Of a stretch of DNA of 64,000 nucleotides, positions 22,171-32,585 are shown piece by piece (position 1 is the first letter of the stretch; each line of letters begins with the position of its first letter). The notes below the pieces were generated by a model. That model had not been told where the DNA came from and searched no databases. It saw only the letters and a program-made list of their open reading frames with translations. This DNA is from Craspedostauros australis (lineage: Eukaryota; Bacillariophyta; Bacillariophyceae; Mastogloiales; Achnanthaceae). A program made the position numbers and the translations under genes. Location: contig JAMXDE010000047.1 of assembly GCA_026770025.1 (NCBI GenBank), positions 186,001 to 250,000 of the forward strand. Direction: 5' to 3'.

Positions 22171-24340
22171 AATGGGAGCGAAGGCTGAAGCCTGTGAAGT
22201 GAGGGACGGCGGGAATGCTGATGATGATGCTGATACTGTTGTGAGACTGGTGGATGACCGATGTCTGCGTTGGGCTGTGAAGTGCTGCGGCGTTCCTCCA
22301 CTCCTCTGCTTCTTCAGAGGTGGCGCAACTGGTCGAATGGGTGAAGCGTAACCGTGCAGACGTTGCTCCAGAGCGTCTTCTCCTTGTTGTCGCGGCTGTC
22401 GTTGTTGCTGCGAGTGCTGCTGAACCGAATCAATGGCGGTCTCGAGCGTGATTGCGATTCCGTTCGTCGTGGTTGCCTTCTTCGATAACTTCGTGGTCAA
22501 GCCTATCCTCTCCAGATGGTAGAGTGATTGCGTTCTTGGCAACCTTCGGACGTGGTCTGAATGCTGTTCCACCTCTCCAACTCCTCAGAGAGAGACGTAT
22601 TTTATTAGAATATATAATAGGATCGACCTGGTCTCAAATGAGGAGTATTCTGTGGTAGTATATGATATGATATGATACAATACTACTGTGTGTATCTGTG
22701 GTACGAGTATTGGTAGTCGTACGGACCACCAAGAATGATACAGAATTGCGCCAAGAGGGTCGGTGTCTGGATCGCAATGACTGGATCTGTTGGATCTGTT
22801 GGACTCCGACGGTGGCTAAGGCAATACTGTCCGAGGTCTTGCTGTTTGAGATGCCTCTCGTTGATGATCTAGATGGATACGACGGGATGATTGCGTCTCA
22901 CTCGAGAGTGTCGTTATCTTTGTCTCGGTCTCCTTCCGCTGTCTTGCGTTGGTGCTCGCATGGATGCTTGAATGCCGACGGCGTTGAGCAAAGTGGTTGC
23001 GAGTGCGGTTGTGGTTGGTTGTGTCCAATAAACTCCATCCGATGCCAACCCTGACGATTTTGGTCGTCCGTTGACTCCGCACGAAGGTTCGCGCCATGTT
23101 GTTGTCCACGTCGTGTCGGCGAAGACTTCATGAATCGACAACTTCGACCACAACTGTCATTCTTGCGTGCTGACACTGCCGTTTTCAACAAGCACAAGAA
23201 CACGCATGTCATGCGTACGATGGCAGCGACAACAATGAACATGGTCCAAGTGGCGTTGGCCAATTGAATCATGTTGGTTGCACCACTCACGAGGTGTTGC
23301 GCCAACATGTCACAAACGCGAGAGACAAGGGGAGGAGGCGAAAGAAAAACCATCACCGGTCAGTCATTTGCATGAGCATCAACTCCATACCCATACTCCC
23401 AGGTCGCGGAGCACTTGAGCTATTATACTACTACTACAGGACTCTGCACTCTCCTCACGAGTATTATAGAATATCTTCCAAGAGGATGCAAACCCTCGTT
23501 GCGACTATGTGCAGAGGAGGGTATACTAGTTCGATGGCAGAACTTCTGTTTCGTCCTGCTGTAGCTGTCACAAGTTCGTGCTGGGATTGATGTTTAGGGG
23601 CTGAATATACAATGATAGAATAGTAGAGCAGAGCAGAGTACTTCGCTCCACCCCGACATCATTTGGCAAGATTGGATTCGATGAATTCGCTGCTTCAGAT
23701 CTTGGCGCCAAATCATGCCTCCACACCAGCCAACTTCAGCATGCTCCAGGTGTCGGAGGCAACAAAAGGGGTGCGGCCATGTGTGGGTGTTCATGTCAGG
23801 AGATGACAACGTTCACGTCCAGACCCACGCCAATGGAGGAAGAGGATGGAGACTTGCCCACTGCGGTTGCTGTTGTGGATGCACGTGCCGAAATGGAAGT
23901 GAGATTCGGTGCTCGTTTCACACAGTGAATGGAAAATGGGTGTCGCATCAGGTGTCCGCGGGACACTTGTTTCCCTATTCATCAGCTGCGGCAGTCACAC
24001 ACCGACTCAATCAATCAGTCACAGAGACACGAAAGTGGACGGCTTGAACGGAAAAGAAAGATCGCAACCAACAGAGACGAAGGGATCAAAAGGTGGAGAC
24101 AGAGGCACAAACTGTACGAGCAGTATCTCTCCCTCTCTCCCTCTCTCCCTCTCTGAACCCATGGCGACTTGCTCGTAGTACTTGAACAAGCAAGCGCTGT
24201 ATCAATGCTCGGACAGTGATCGTGTTGACGACAGTGCCAATACACAAGCCAGAGTGGTTGGATGGCCAAATCTCGCTCCGCATGCCCATTGTTCGCATGA
24301 CACACCAAACTCATTTCTCGCGCCATAATCACAACACAAC
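22171..24340. other. Divergent promoter region
   Basis: Separates a minus gene from the plus HSF gene. The part up to 22572 is an ATG-less open frame, probably transcribed leader. Beyond it lie TATGATATGATATGATAC repeats (about 22660-22680), GTACGAGTAT at 22701 and ACGAGTAT at 23457, and a CTCTCCCTCT run near 24128-24152. No gene is recognised. Confidence 0.45.
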
Positions 24341-24435
24341 AACAGTAACAACAGCCAACAACAGTAACAACAGCAACAACAGCAACAACAATAGTAGCAA
24401 CAACAGTAACAACAGTAACAACAATAGTAGCAACC
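24341..24435 (+). promoter_or_regulatory. AAC/CAG-repeat 5' leader of the HSF gene
   Basis: About 95 bases of AACAACAGTAACAACAGCAAC-type repeats run straight into CAACC-ATG. The leader has almost no G or U, so it should be unstructured. It is the longest example of this leader type in the window. Confidence 0.5.
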
Positions 24436-26439
24436 ATGACGACTAATCAGCACAAGAAGAAGCGCTCGCAACAACGCAGCACTCCAACCATGCTCAACAA
24501 CCTGGACCTCAACCTGATCAACAGCGGCAAGAAGAAGCGCACCAACGTCCTCCTGTCATTCCCTCAGAAGCTGCATCAGATGCTCACTGACGTGCACAAC
24601 GAGGGAATGGAGGAGATCGTCTCGTGGCTAGGATCCTCCAACGCCTTCCGCATCCACAACCCCGATCACTTCGTCAAGTACGTCATGCCAAGGTACTTCA
24701 AGCAATCGCACATCCGCTCCTGCCAGAGACAGTTCAACAACTACGGCTTCAAGCGCATCATCGGCGGTCCTTACGACGGGGCCTACCAGCATCCGCAATT
24801 CCTGCAGGGACGTCCCGATTTGGCCAAGGAGATTGTGCGCATCGCTGCGATACAGAACAAGGCCAAGTCGGCCACCACCAAAGGAGCCTCGTTCAGCAAC
24901 TCATTCTCGTCGTCGATGGTGCCCAAATCGTCTGTCTCCAATCTTGTAGCGACGGGATCGACGACCCTGGGCGATGTTGGCTTCACCCTGGCGCAGATCG
25001 TCATCCCGGAGCGACCAAAGGGCCTCGATTCATGGAGATCTGGCGTTACCGATGGCGCTGCAGCCAACAACAACAACAACAACAACAACACAACCAACGG
25101 CAATGGCATCACTATGAATGGCATGAATGCAAACTCATTGCATTCTCAGAGCTTCAATACGGAGAATTCCATGCAGGGACTCGCTGGCGTCGAAGGATAC
25201 GAGCACGGTCGCGGAAATCAGCACGTGCCTTCCTACTTGTACGGCGCACAAAATCCCGCTACCACAGACCTCATGCGCAATGCAACAACTCCGATGGAAA
25301 ATCACAGCGACTCTGCCACCATGTCCAGCGCACCAGTCTCCATGTATCAATTCACGACCACCACCAAACGTCTCAAAGGTGGCAGCGAAGATGACGATGA
25401 CGATTGTGACACTGGCACAGGTCGGCGCAAGAAGCAGAAGCGATCGCCGTTGGATATTCCGCCATCTGAGGAATTCGGTGACAATGACTTCGCCATGGCA
25501 TTCCATCCAACCCCGTTGGCAAGATTGCAGAGCACCATCAGCGCCTTTGGAAGTCACGCATTCCGTTTTGGTCGCAGCGCAGATCACGAGGACAGCAGCA
25601 CCAATCATAATGACAGCAACAGCAACAGCAACGCCAAGAAATCGGCATTGCGGTCGCAGCCAAAAATGGGAGTCGATGCCACGATGCCGAAATTGAATCC
25701 TCAGGAATCCGCGGCCAGCTTTTCGGGAATGCAATTTCATCCACCTCCTCTGACGCGCCTGATCAGCCAAATCTCATCTTCCTTCGGCATTGTGGTGCAA
25801 GAGCTGAAGGCCACTGCCAAGGGTGTATCTGCACAGTCCGGAGGCGGCGCGGCGTCCACCAACCCCGCGAGAGCCGGTTTGTTCCGATCTGCCAACAGTG
25901 CAGCAGCAGCAGCAGCAGCAGCAGAAAGGAAGACAACAACACTACCAGTACCATCCATGCAACGAGCGTACGGAAAGCGCTTCGTCGTCAGGCAAGATGG
26001 AAAGGAGACGAGGGAGGCGGCCACATCCGATCCAAGCACGAAGAGCAACAAAAGTGCAAACCCGCTGCAGGGGCGCAAGATGACAGCGCAACAGACCATC
26101 TCCCGAATGTCGGTGACATCCACTACGTCCCTAATTGACGATGATGATGACGACTTCAAGATCAACGACGACAGCGACCAGGAGCAGACGGGCAAGAGCC
26201 TCAGCAGCATGAACACCACCAGCAACGACAGCCAGGCGCCCACGGAAACCAACGACACCGAACTGGCCCCGGAACCTCCACGATTGTTCTCTCGTTTCTC
26301 TTCGTTGCTGAAAGGGCACCTGCCCATCTTGAATCGATTCGATACCAGCGCGACTTTCGGCGAGCTGGGACTGGAGCCGATGGCCGATGGCTCGCAACCA
26401 CCATCTTCTGACCAACCCTTCACAACAGCCGAGATATGA
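24436..26439 (+). CDS. Heat-shock-factor-type transcription factor
   Basis: 667 residues, single exon. The HSF DNA-binding domain spans about residues 41-137: FPQKLHQML, IVSWLGSSNAFRI, HFVKYVMPRYFKQ, then the recognition-helix region SHIRSCQRQFNNYGFKRI and HPQFLQGRPDLAKEI. It corresponds to SFxRQLNxYGF in classical HSFs, with Cys and Phe replacements. The rest is low complexity: Asn run near 210-218, Ala run near 488-496, and acidic DDDDDC and IDDDDDDF tracts. A short motif, FHP-x-PL-x-RL followed by Ser/Ile/Phe, occurs twice (near 354 and 431). No clear leucine-zipper trimerisation region is seen. HSF-type genes are greatly expanded in diatoms, so the name does not imply heat response. Confidence 0.93.
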   Translation: MTTNQHKKKRSQQRSTPTMLNNLDLNLINSGKKKRTNVLLSFPQKLHQMLTDVHNEGMEEIVSWLGSSNAFRIHNPDHFVKYVMPRYFKQSHIRSCQRQFNNYGFKRIIGGPYDGAYQHPQFLQGRPDLAKEIVRIAAIQNKAKSATTKGASFSNSFSSSMVPKSSVSNLVATGSTTLGDVGFTLAQIVIPERPKGLDSWRSGVTDGAAANNNNNNNNTTNGNGITMNGMNANSLHSQSFNTENSMQGLAGVEGYEHGRGNQHVPSYLYGAQNPATTDLMRNATTPMENHSDSATMSSAPVSMYQFTTTTKRLKGGSEDDDDDCDTGTGRRKKQKRSPLDIPPSEEFGDNDFAMAFHPTPLARLQSTISAFGSHAFRFGRSADHEDSSTNHNDSNSNSNAKKSALRSQPKMGVDATMPKLNPQESAASFSGMQFHPPPLTRLISQISSSFGIVVQELKATAKGVSAQSGGGAASTNPARAGLFRSANSAAAAAAAAERKTTTLPVPSMQRAYGKRFVVRQDGKETREAATSDPSTKSNKSANPLQGRKMTAQQTISRMSVTSTTSLIDDDDDDFKINDDSDQEQTGKSLSSMNTTSNDSQAPTETNDTELAPEPPRLFSRFSSLLKGHLPILNRFDTSATFGELGLEPMADGSQPPSSDQPFTTAEI

Positions 26440-28315
26440 ATCCGATGCCAAACACAGGGTGGGGAGAGAAGTACCCCAGTGCGAAATGTACAATACCATA
26501 CATGCAATACGAGTACATACTTATGTCCATAGTTCGAGTCCATCACAGTATTCTCTGGTGTAAATAAGGCCGGGAGATGCATTGATATCCACACAAGGTA
26601 GTCACGGGCATGGCATGTTACGGTATGGATTATGGAACTCATCATCATCGTTGTCGTCACGGAGAACTCTGGTCTGTCTCTATTCCGTCTTCTAGCTTTA
26701 ACCGTAGCCTGTCCAACGTTCCAATCAACACTCTATCAGTTTGTCTGATACTTGGGACGTGTTGAAAACGATTTGAAGGACGGATTTATGCAAAACACAG
26801 ACGCACGCTTCAACTCGTGACATACGTGATATACGGCAATATACCTATAATATGTAATATTGATGGATGGAGTTGTATCGACATTTCAGAAACCCCATGT
26901 CACATCCATGTCGTGTACGAAACGGAAGCGAAGAAACGATAGTACCGCTTCAAGGAATTGGGACTATTGCAGTACGATTGACAAACACGGATATACACGT
27001 CGGCAGGTAATGATCCAAAGTGTTTTCTGGATGGTGACGCAACGGCTGTCACAAGACAGATTCGAGATCGTGGTTCAAGGTTTGAGCAATTATGAGTGAT
27101 AAGCGAGACCCATTCGTGATGTTTCGTTGGTCATGTCCAGTCTTTGCTAGTGACAAGAATTGTTGAAAGTGTTTTTTGTGTCATCCAATGCCCGATTATG
27201 TCTGTTCGTGAATTTTGGGTCGCTGCGAGCCGCACGCGTACTTGTTAGTACGGAGATGCGGAGCTTTTGGGCATCACGCGAAAGGAGTTGGTACCAGAAA
27301 CGGCGGCTTCTGGCGCTCATGCGGATGCGAACATGACGCCGCCAGGGAGAGAGAAATGGGGGAGAAAGACACCCAACCGAATAGCTGTTGTACCGGAGAC
27401 GATGAAGCATGTTTGGTTTTGTGAGCTCCGTTGTGTCGAATCCGTTGCGGCTTGTCTGTGTGTCCACACGTGCCTGGAGAAGGGGGAAGAGCTCTTGTGT
27501 CTCTCGCAGATGCAAGCCGCGCTGCGAAATCACTGTTTGGCACAGAGGTACAGAGACACGCAGAGCAGAACCAAGATAGCGCATGAACACGGGGCAGGAT
27601 GAGAGGAAGAGAAACCGAAACACGGTGAAGCAGAGCAGAACAGAGCAAGACAGCGTGGACGAGTGCGCGCGTCCACGCACACATTGGCGCCACCGAGAAA
27701 CACGACAGCGCATAACAGTGCACGCACACACGAGCAAACAAGTGCCCACGAAGCCACGTGATCCCTCGTGGAGTGAAGATCGCATCTGTGGATCGTCGCA
27801 TACAATCAGCCACGGAATCAAGTTCTACCCTGATTGTACTTCACATCGAGCATTATAGACGCACAACGATACTTGTTGTAGCGTATCCATCGACATTGCC
27901 ATCACAGCAGCATCAAAGCAGAGCATCTCCATCGACATTGAGCGTGTTGGTTGGAAGAGAGCGAAAAAGAGCACCAAGAAGCATCAAAAGTCGTGGTAAC
28001 CGGCGACTCCTGAATTGATCAGAAACGTCTGTCTGAGGCTGTGCATTGGGACCTGTGACGAGATCAGCATTGAGGTTGAGATCGAGATTGAGGCTGAGGT
28101 TGGCACAAGAGCAGAGACACAATACCAATAGGAGCATTACAAGCACGAGGTTGCTCTCTGTCTGGCATCCAGAACTCCCACTCAAGGCAACTCGGTTTGA
28201 CTCCACGGCGGCCGTGCTTGCACCTGTCTCAGTCCCATTTCCATACTGCTCCGCCACATCGAAGCACCAATCAAGCACCATTGCATACTCCAAGTTGTTT
28301 ACTATTCTATTATAT
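26440..28315. other. Intergenic, no gene seen
   Basis: 1.9 kb between two plus-strand genes. Overlapping ORFs at 27147-27821 on minus have no recognisable domain. The open frame from 28046 to 28345 upstream of the next gene has no ATG and is treated as untranslated. Confidence 0.45.
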
Positions 28316-28323
28316 TATATAAG
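28316..28323 (+). promoter_or_regulatory. TATA-box-like element close to the start codon
   Basis: TATATAAG sits 22 bases before the ATG at 28346. If it positions transcription in the usual way (25-30 bases downstream) the mRNA would start almost at the ATG. It may instead be ordinary AT-rich leader. Confidence 0.35.
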
Positions 28324-28345
28324 TTGTTTGGAAGAGCACAGAACC

Positions 28346-30115
28346 ATGCCGGGACCACGCATCACAGCGCAGCAACTGGAGCAGCACCAGCGACATCGGT
28401 TGCTGAGGCAGATCATGAAGGGTGATAGCAGCGGCAGTGGTGCCAAGGATGGCGCCAACGACAGTGTCAAGACCAGCAAGAACAAGAACAAGGGGAGCAG
28501 CAGCAGCAAGAACAAGAACAATGGAACCAGCAGCAAGGGAACCAGCAAGGGAACTAGCAAGGGGAGAGAGAAGAGGGTGGGCCTGGGAGCATGGCTGAAG
28601 AAGAACAACATGTCGGGAAGCATGAACATTGGCATCAGCATGATGAGCAAGGGAAGTCGCAGCGACCACACCAGCGGCTACACGAAGGGAGGCGGTAACA
28701 GCAAGGGCAGTATTGGCAACAGCAGCAGGTACGGCTCTGCTTCCACGAGAGACAGCTGCAACAAGTCCGTCTCTTCGAGCAGAACAGCCAAGACGGTCGC
28801 ATCCACGGAGGAATCCAGCTTCTCAGTTTCGGAACTCGCAGGACCCTCGACGGCGCCATCCACTCCTTCGGCGCTCTCCACCCTGTCCACCCATTCATTG
28901 CCACCTCTGTCTGCCTCCAAGAATGTCACCCCAGGCAGCAGCAGCAAGCGACGCACGAACAACCACAACCACAATGACACCCACAATGAGAACATCAACG
29001 TGAGCGTGAGCGTGAGTCTGCATGACGCTGTGAATGTTGATGTGAGCTCCAATGTGAATGGTAGCAACAGCAACAACAACCAAAGAAGAAGGCACAAGAA
29101 CGTTCGCTTCCATTCCGATCGCAACCTGGTGTCCGTGCGGCGCATCGCCGGCCTCGACTCCTACAGCAACGACGAATGGGGCGCCTGCTTCTACTCGCGG
29201 CCTGAGTTCGACGCCATCACCCAGAAGGCCCACAAGGTCATCGCCAAGTACACCAAGCAGTTCCACAAGGCCAAGCAGACGGACGGCCGCCGCAGGAGCA
29301 ACGAATCGGGCGACGACGGCATCCCCACCACGGACCCCTCCTCCCTCTTCAACTACACCAGCAGCAACAAGAAGCTCTGCATCCGCGGCCTAGAGAAGTT
29401 CTTCACGCAGCGACAGAACGAGGTGGACGACATCCGCATCAAGGCCATCGACATCGTCATGGACATCCAGGACGAGCAGTGGCAGTGGGGCCATGACGAT
29501 GGCAACGAGCAGATCGCCAAGCAGTACCATCAATGCACCAAGCACTGCTTGCTGCAGGCGCAGGAGCGGGCGAATCATGATGCCCGGGCCATCCAGAAGT
29601 ACATCAAGAGGAGCAGGAGTCGCAGCATGGACAGGATCCAACATCAGGATCCAGCCAACGATGCGCCTGCCAAACCGCTGCATCTCTTCATGGAACAGCA
29701 GACCTCCTCCCTGGTTCCCACCGATGATGATGAGGACACCATCGTCACGGCGGAGTCGGACCTCCTGGACACCGTCCCCTTGCACAGACCCCTCGCAGAC
29801 GTGCGCGATCCCACGCGACGCCGGCGACCCCAGCTGCCACAGCAGGCCAAGCTCATCGCGATGCAGCGACGCCTCTCGGAAGAGATCGAACGCTTCGATC
29901 CCAACCTCCTGCTTGCAACGAAGGATGACTGCGCACGCGACGCGGCTCCACGTGCCCGCCGCAATGCGGTCGTCGTGCTCACCAAGAGCGAGATGAAGCG
30001 ATCCATGGCGCCGGGGCAGGTCAAGATCACCAAGGATGTCAGACGCAATCTGTCGCAGCAGATCGTGCAGTTCGATGCCAAGAAGTTGAAGCAGATGGTG
30101 CGATCCAATCAGTGA
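28346..30115 (+). CDS. RGLE-block protein of a diatom-type family, unknown function
   Basis: 589 residues from the ATG at 28346 (MPGPRITAQQLEQ); the frame is open further up but lacks ATG. Residues about 30-250 are a basic, Ser/Lys/Gly/Asn-rich spacer (KNKNKGSSSSKNKN). The conserved block starts near 250: KNVRFHSDRNLVSVRRI, YSNDEWGACFYSRPEFDAI, then CIRGLEKFFTQRQNEV, AIDIVMDIQDEQWQWG and IAKQYHQCTKHCLLQAQERA. The order VRF ... Y-x3-E/W ... RGLE ... Q..Q ... IA..Y is one I know from many diatom proteins with no assigned role. The C-terminus is Arg/Gln-rich with two LSxxIxxFDxxxL-like repeats (EEIERFDPNLL and QQIVQFDAKKLKQ). No catalytic motif is seen. Confidence 0.8.
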   Translation: MPGPRITAQQLEQHQRHRLLRQIMKGDSSGSGAKDGANDSVKTSKNKNKGSSSSKNKNNGTSSKGTSKGTSKGREKRVGLGAWLKKNNMSGSMNIGISMMSKGSRSDHTSGYTKGGGNSKGSIGNSSRYGSASTRDSCNKSVSSSRTAKTVASTEESSFSVSELAGPSTAPSTPSALSTLSTHSLPPLSASKNVTPGSSSKRRTNNHNHNDTHNENINVSVSVSLHDAVNVDVSSNVNGSNSNNNQRRRHKNVRFHSDRNLVSVRRIAGLDSYSNDEWGACFYSRPEFDAITQKAHKVIAKYTKQFHKAKQTDGRRRSNESGDDGIPTTDPSSLFNYTSSNKKLCIRGLEKFFTQRQNEVDDIRIKAIDIVMDIQDEQWQWGHDDGNEQIAKQYHQCTKHCLLQAQERANHDARAIQKYIKRSRSRSMDRIQHQDPANDAPAKPLHLFMEQQTSSLVPTDDDEDTIVTAESDLLDTVPLHRPLADVRDPTRRRRPQLPQQAKLIAMQRRLSEEIERFDPNLLLATKDDCARDAAPRARRNAVVVLTKSEMKRSMAPGQVKITKDVRRNLSQQIVQFDAKKLKQMVRSNQ

Positions 30116-30346
30116 ACGGGGTGTCTATCAGCGCTCATAATTGAAGAGTATGGTGGAACTTAACTTAACTGGGCTCTGCTTGGCTAAGCTTGGCTTCTTT
30201 AGAAAGAACATCGACCACACATGTCAGCATGGCACTTTGTATGAGTATGTTGGATGGCGGATAGTAGATGGTGGTTCAGATCGATGTTCTCTCCAGCGAG
30301 GCTAACTGGGAGACAGATAGGAGGTTTTGTGCAGCACACTGTGATA

Positions 30347-32569
30347 TCCACGAGGAAATTCTGTCGCGATAGAGGACCCCTGATGTCTCAGGAGACAAAC
30401 TTTTTGACCTTTGTGCGAGGACCTTGTCTCCTGAGACAAAACCAAAAATAACACGACGTTTCCTCGCGATGGGAAAAGTGGTCGACCAGTTGGACTAAAA
30501 CTAGAATTGGACACTCGTCTCGTCACACATTTTCTTCGTGTATTTTCTTCGTACATTTTTGTTGTCCACGTTTTCACGTAGTAATGGCGTAGTTTCGGAC
30601 ACTCGGTAGGTGTTGTCGTTGTTTGCATTCAATATAAAGTTGCTTGCTCTCTAATTTTAAGCAATGCTATTGCGAATAACACACTGGCGACTACCATAAC
30701 AAGAATAACACAGAGATTAAACCCACTTATGAGGCTGCGCTGGTGGCGCTATTCTCCGTCTCCTTTCAACTTCGTGCGGGGCACGAAGGGAGCACGGAAT
30801 CTATGCTTTGTGTGTGTATGCTGTTTATGTGGTTTTCTCCTTGTGTGCTGCCAAGGGCGTCTTTGCCAGTGGGGGAGGGGGGTTGGGTGAGCTTGTTGTC
30901 TGCATTTCAGCCACTTGAGCAGGGCGCCAGAGGCGGCCGGTTTGGGTAGCGTCAGCGCGGCTTGCTCCACCCATACCATGACCTGTGCCATTCGTGCCTC
31001 GCCGACCAGCGCCGTCTGTAGTCGCCATAGATGCTTGGTTCGGTCCTGCTCGAGGTAAAGATGGAGTGATTCTGCCCTGTCATGTAGGGCTTAAACCGTC
31101 CCAGCTTCGGCCGAGTCTTGACCTTCGAACAATGTCTCATTGCGTGCTCTCCATTGCAACCAGGCATTGCGCCAAATGCAACGTATGAGCTGCCTGGACC
31201 ACTTGTCTTCCAATTTCCGAGGCTGTTGCTGCTGCAGAAATTTGCTCTGCATCGGTTCCCACTGCCTGTCTAGGAGTCCTTTTCTGAGCGCCTGTGGACC
31301 CACAGCGAACTGCTGCCAAACTGCCTCATGGAGAGAGCTGCCCAGGCTGGTAGCCCTGAGATGGACCGACCCCTCAAGCTGGCTTTGCAGGATGGCGGTC
31401 ATATTGATGGCGATTTCAGGCTTCGTGGGATATTTCCGCATCCAGTGCCGCAACTCCCATAAATGCCTCCTTGAGATTTTACGCCGGTCCTCCCCTGCGC
31501 ACTGCCAGAAGTGCAATGCATCCTCACAGTCTCTGCAACTGGGGCACTGGTCCAACACACTGGCAACTACCACTTGTTCTTCTACATCAATCCGGTGCCA
31601 CAATATCACCAGCAACTGTTTTCATTTCATTCCGTTTTCATTGCAGCTGTGGCCCTTTCCGTTCCTACTTGCTTTTGTTCTGTGGCTGTCACAGGTCTCA
31701 CACATTGCATTCATACGAATACCTTGCGCCTTGATCGATTTCTAAATCAGCGTTGTGCTCCTTTGCGGTTGGATCCAATCTCATACAACAGCGCAACTGA
31801 TTGGGAGTTTGTATTCATGCTCTTGTTGTCCAAGAGGAGGCTTCTTGTTCTATCCAAGCATATGACTGATATGTAGTGAATGATGGAGTATTGGTTTTCA
31901 ATGCAAGAGGGATGGAATGAATAGTAGCTTGCACTTGCACGGTATTGCAGAGAATATTACAGATGGTGAACTTGCCATGACGGATGGGCGCAGGCAAGCA
32001 TCAATCCTTGCGCTTGCCACAACACTGGAGAGATGGCACGAAGCTAGCAAGCGAATGGATGTGCTCTTCCAACAGAGCAGGTGCAATAATAGTCAACAAA
32101 GCAAGCAAACAGTAAGGTTGGTTTGCACAATGAACGTACCCAACAGCAGAGGGGACGAAGATACCTGACTCTTGCCCCCTCAATCCCATAGCAAGCAAGT
32201 ACAGCAACAGCTAGACAACACCATGTATATTTTGCACAAGATCTATGTCATTCATGTGCTCTGCAGTGAGTAGTTTAGTCAGATATCAACGAAGCCAACA
32301 TATGTCGGTTGATGGTCAAAAAGCACGGGAAAGTACGCAGTATTTGGCTTCCTGGTCGGAAAAGCACAGGAGACAATTTGCGGTTTTGGGTGTTGTTGTT
32401 TTTGGTTTTACTCGATTGAGTCCGCTGTCTTTCGGCTCCGTGTTAATTTACCGCACTAATTTTGAGTTTGTCTCCTGAGACAACATTCTTGGTCCACATC
32501 CGGGTGCCTTGTCTCAGGAGACAAAAAGGCCCGATTTTGTCTCCTGAGACATGAAAATTTCCTCGTGGA
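30347..32569. mobile_element. TIR element, copy 1 (2,223 bp, non-autonomous)
   Basis: Begins TCCACGAGGAAATT after a TA at 30345-30346 and ends with the inverted copy before a TA at 32570-32571. Just inside the ends are TGTCTC-NN-GAGACA palindromes: 30384-30397 and 30425-30438 on the left; 32469-32482, 32510-32523 and 32538-32551 on the right. No transposase is present; the only recognisable coding matter is a retroelement fragment at 31091-31615. The TA (or ATAT) at each border could be the target duplication, as in TA-targeting superfamilies. It is about 95% identical by eye to copy 2. Confidence 0.75.
31091..31615 (-). pseudogene. Retroelement C-terminal domain fragment inside TIR copy 1
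   Basis: 174 codons. A zinc-binding-like CPSC-x6-HFWQC segment is followed by TKPEIAINMTAIL, AVWQQFAVGPQAL, QWEPMQSKFLQQQ, DKWSRQLIRCIWRNAWLQW and RARNETLFEG. This order (CPxC..H..C, then Q..IGW/GP, W..Q, W...L...W, W..RN..L.G) is what I know from the C-terminal part of diatom reverse-transcriptase-like ORFs. No polymerase motif is present and an in-frame stop lies just before the segment. After the terminal TAA the same frame continues with related-looking sequence (LEQDRTKHLWRLQ), so the fragment is broken. Confidence 0.5.
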
Positions 32570-32585
32570 TATCCACGAGGAAATT
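32556..32585. repeat. Perfect 30-bp palindrome at the junction of the two TIR copies
   Basis: The right end of copy 1 and the left end of copy 2 share one central GATATC, forming a perfect inverted repeat centred at 32570/32571. It is expected if the second copy inserted at the TA flanking the first and the TA is shared. Confidence 0.9.

Noticed and set aside
21227-22351. 374-codon plus ORF
   Set aside because: Shadow of the two-exon minus gene; composition follows the Ser/Pro/Arg-rich minus protein and its splice junction supports minus.
30384-32551. TGTCTC/GAGACA as auxin response elements
   Set aside because: The hexamer matches the plant AuxRE, but here it occurs only as 2-bp-spaced palindromes at the ends of a mobile element, and auxin response factors are not known from diatoms.
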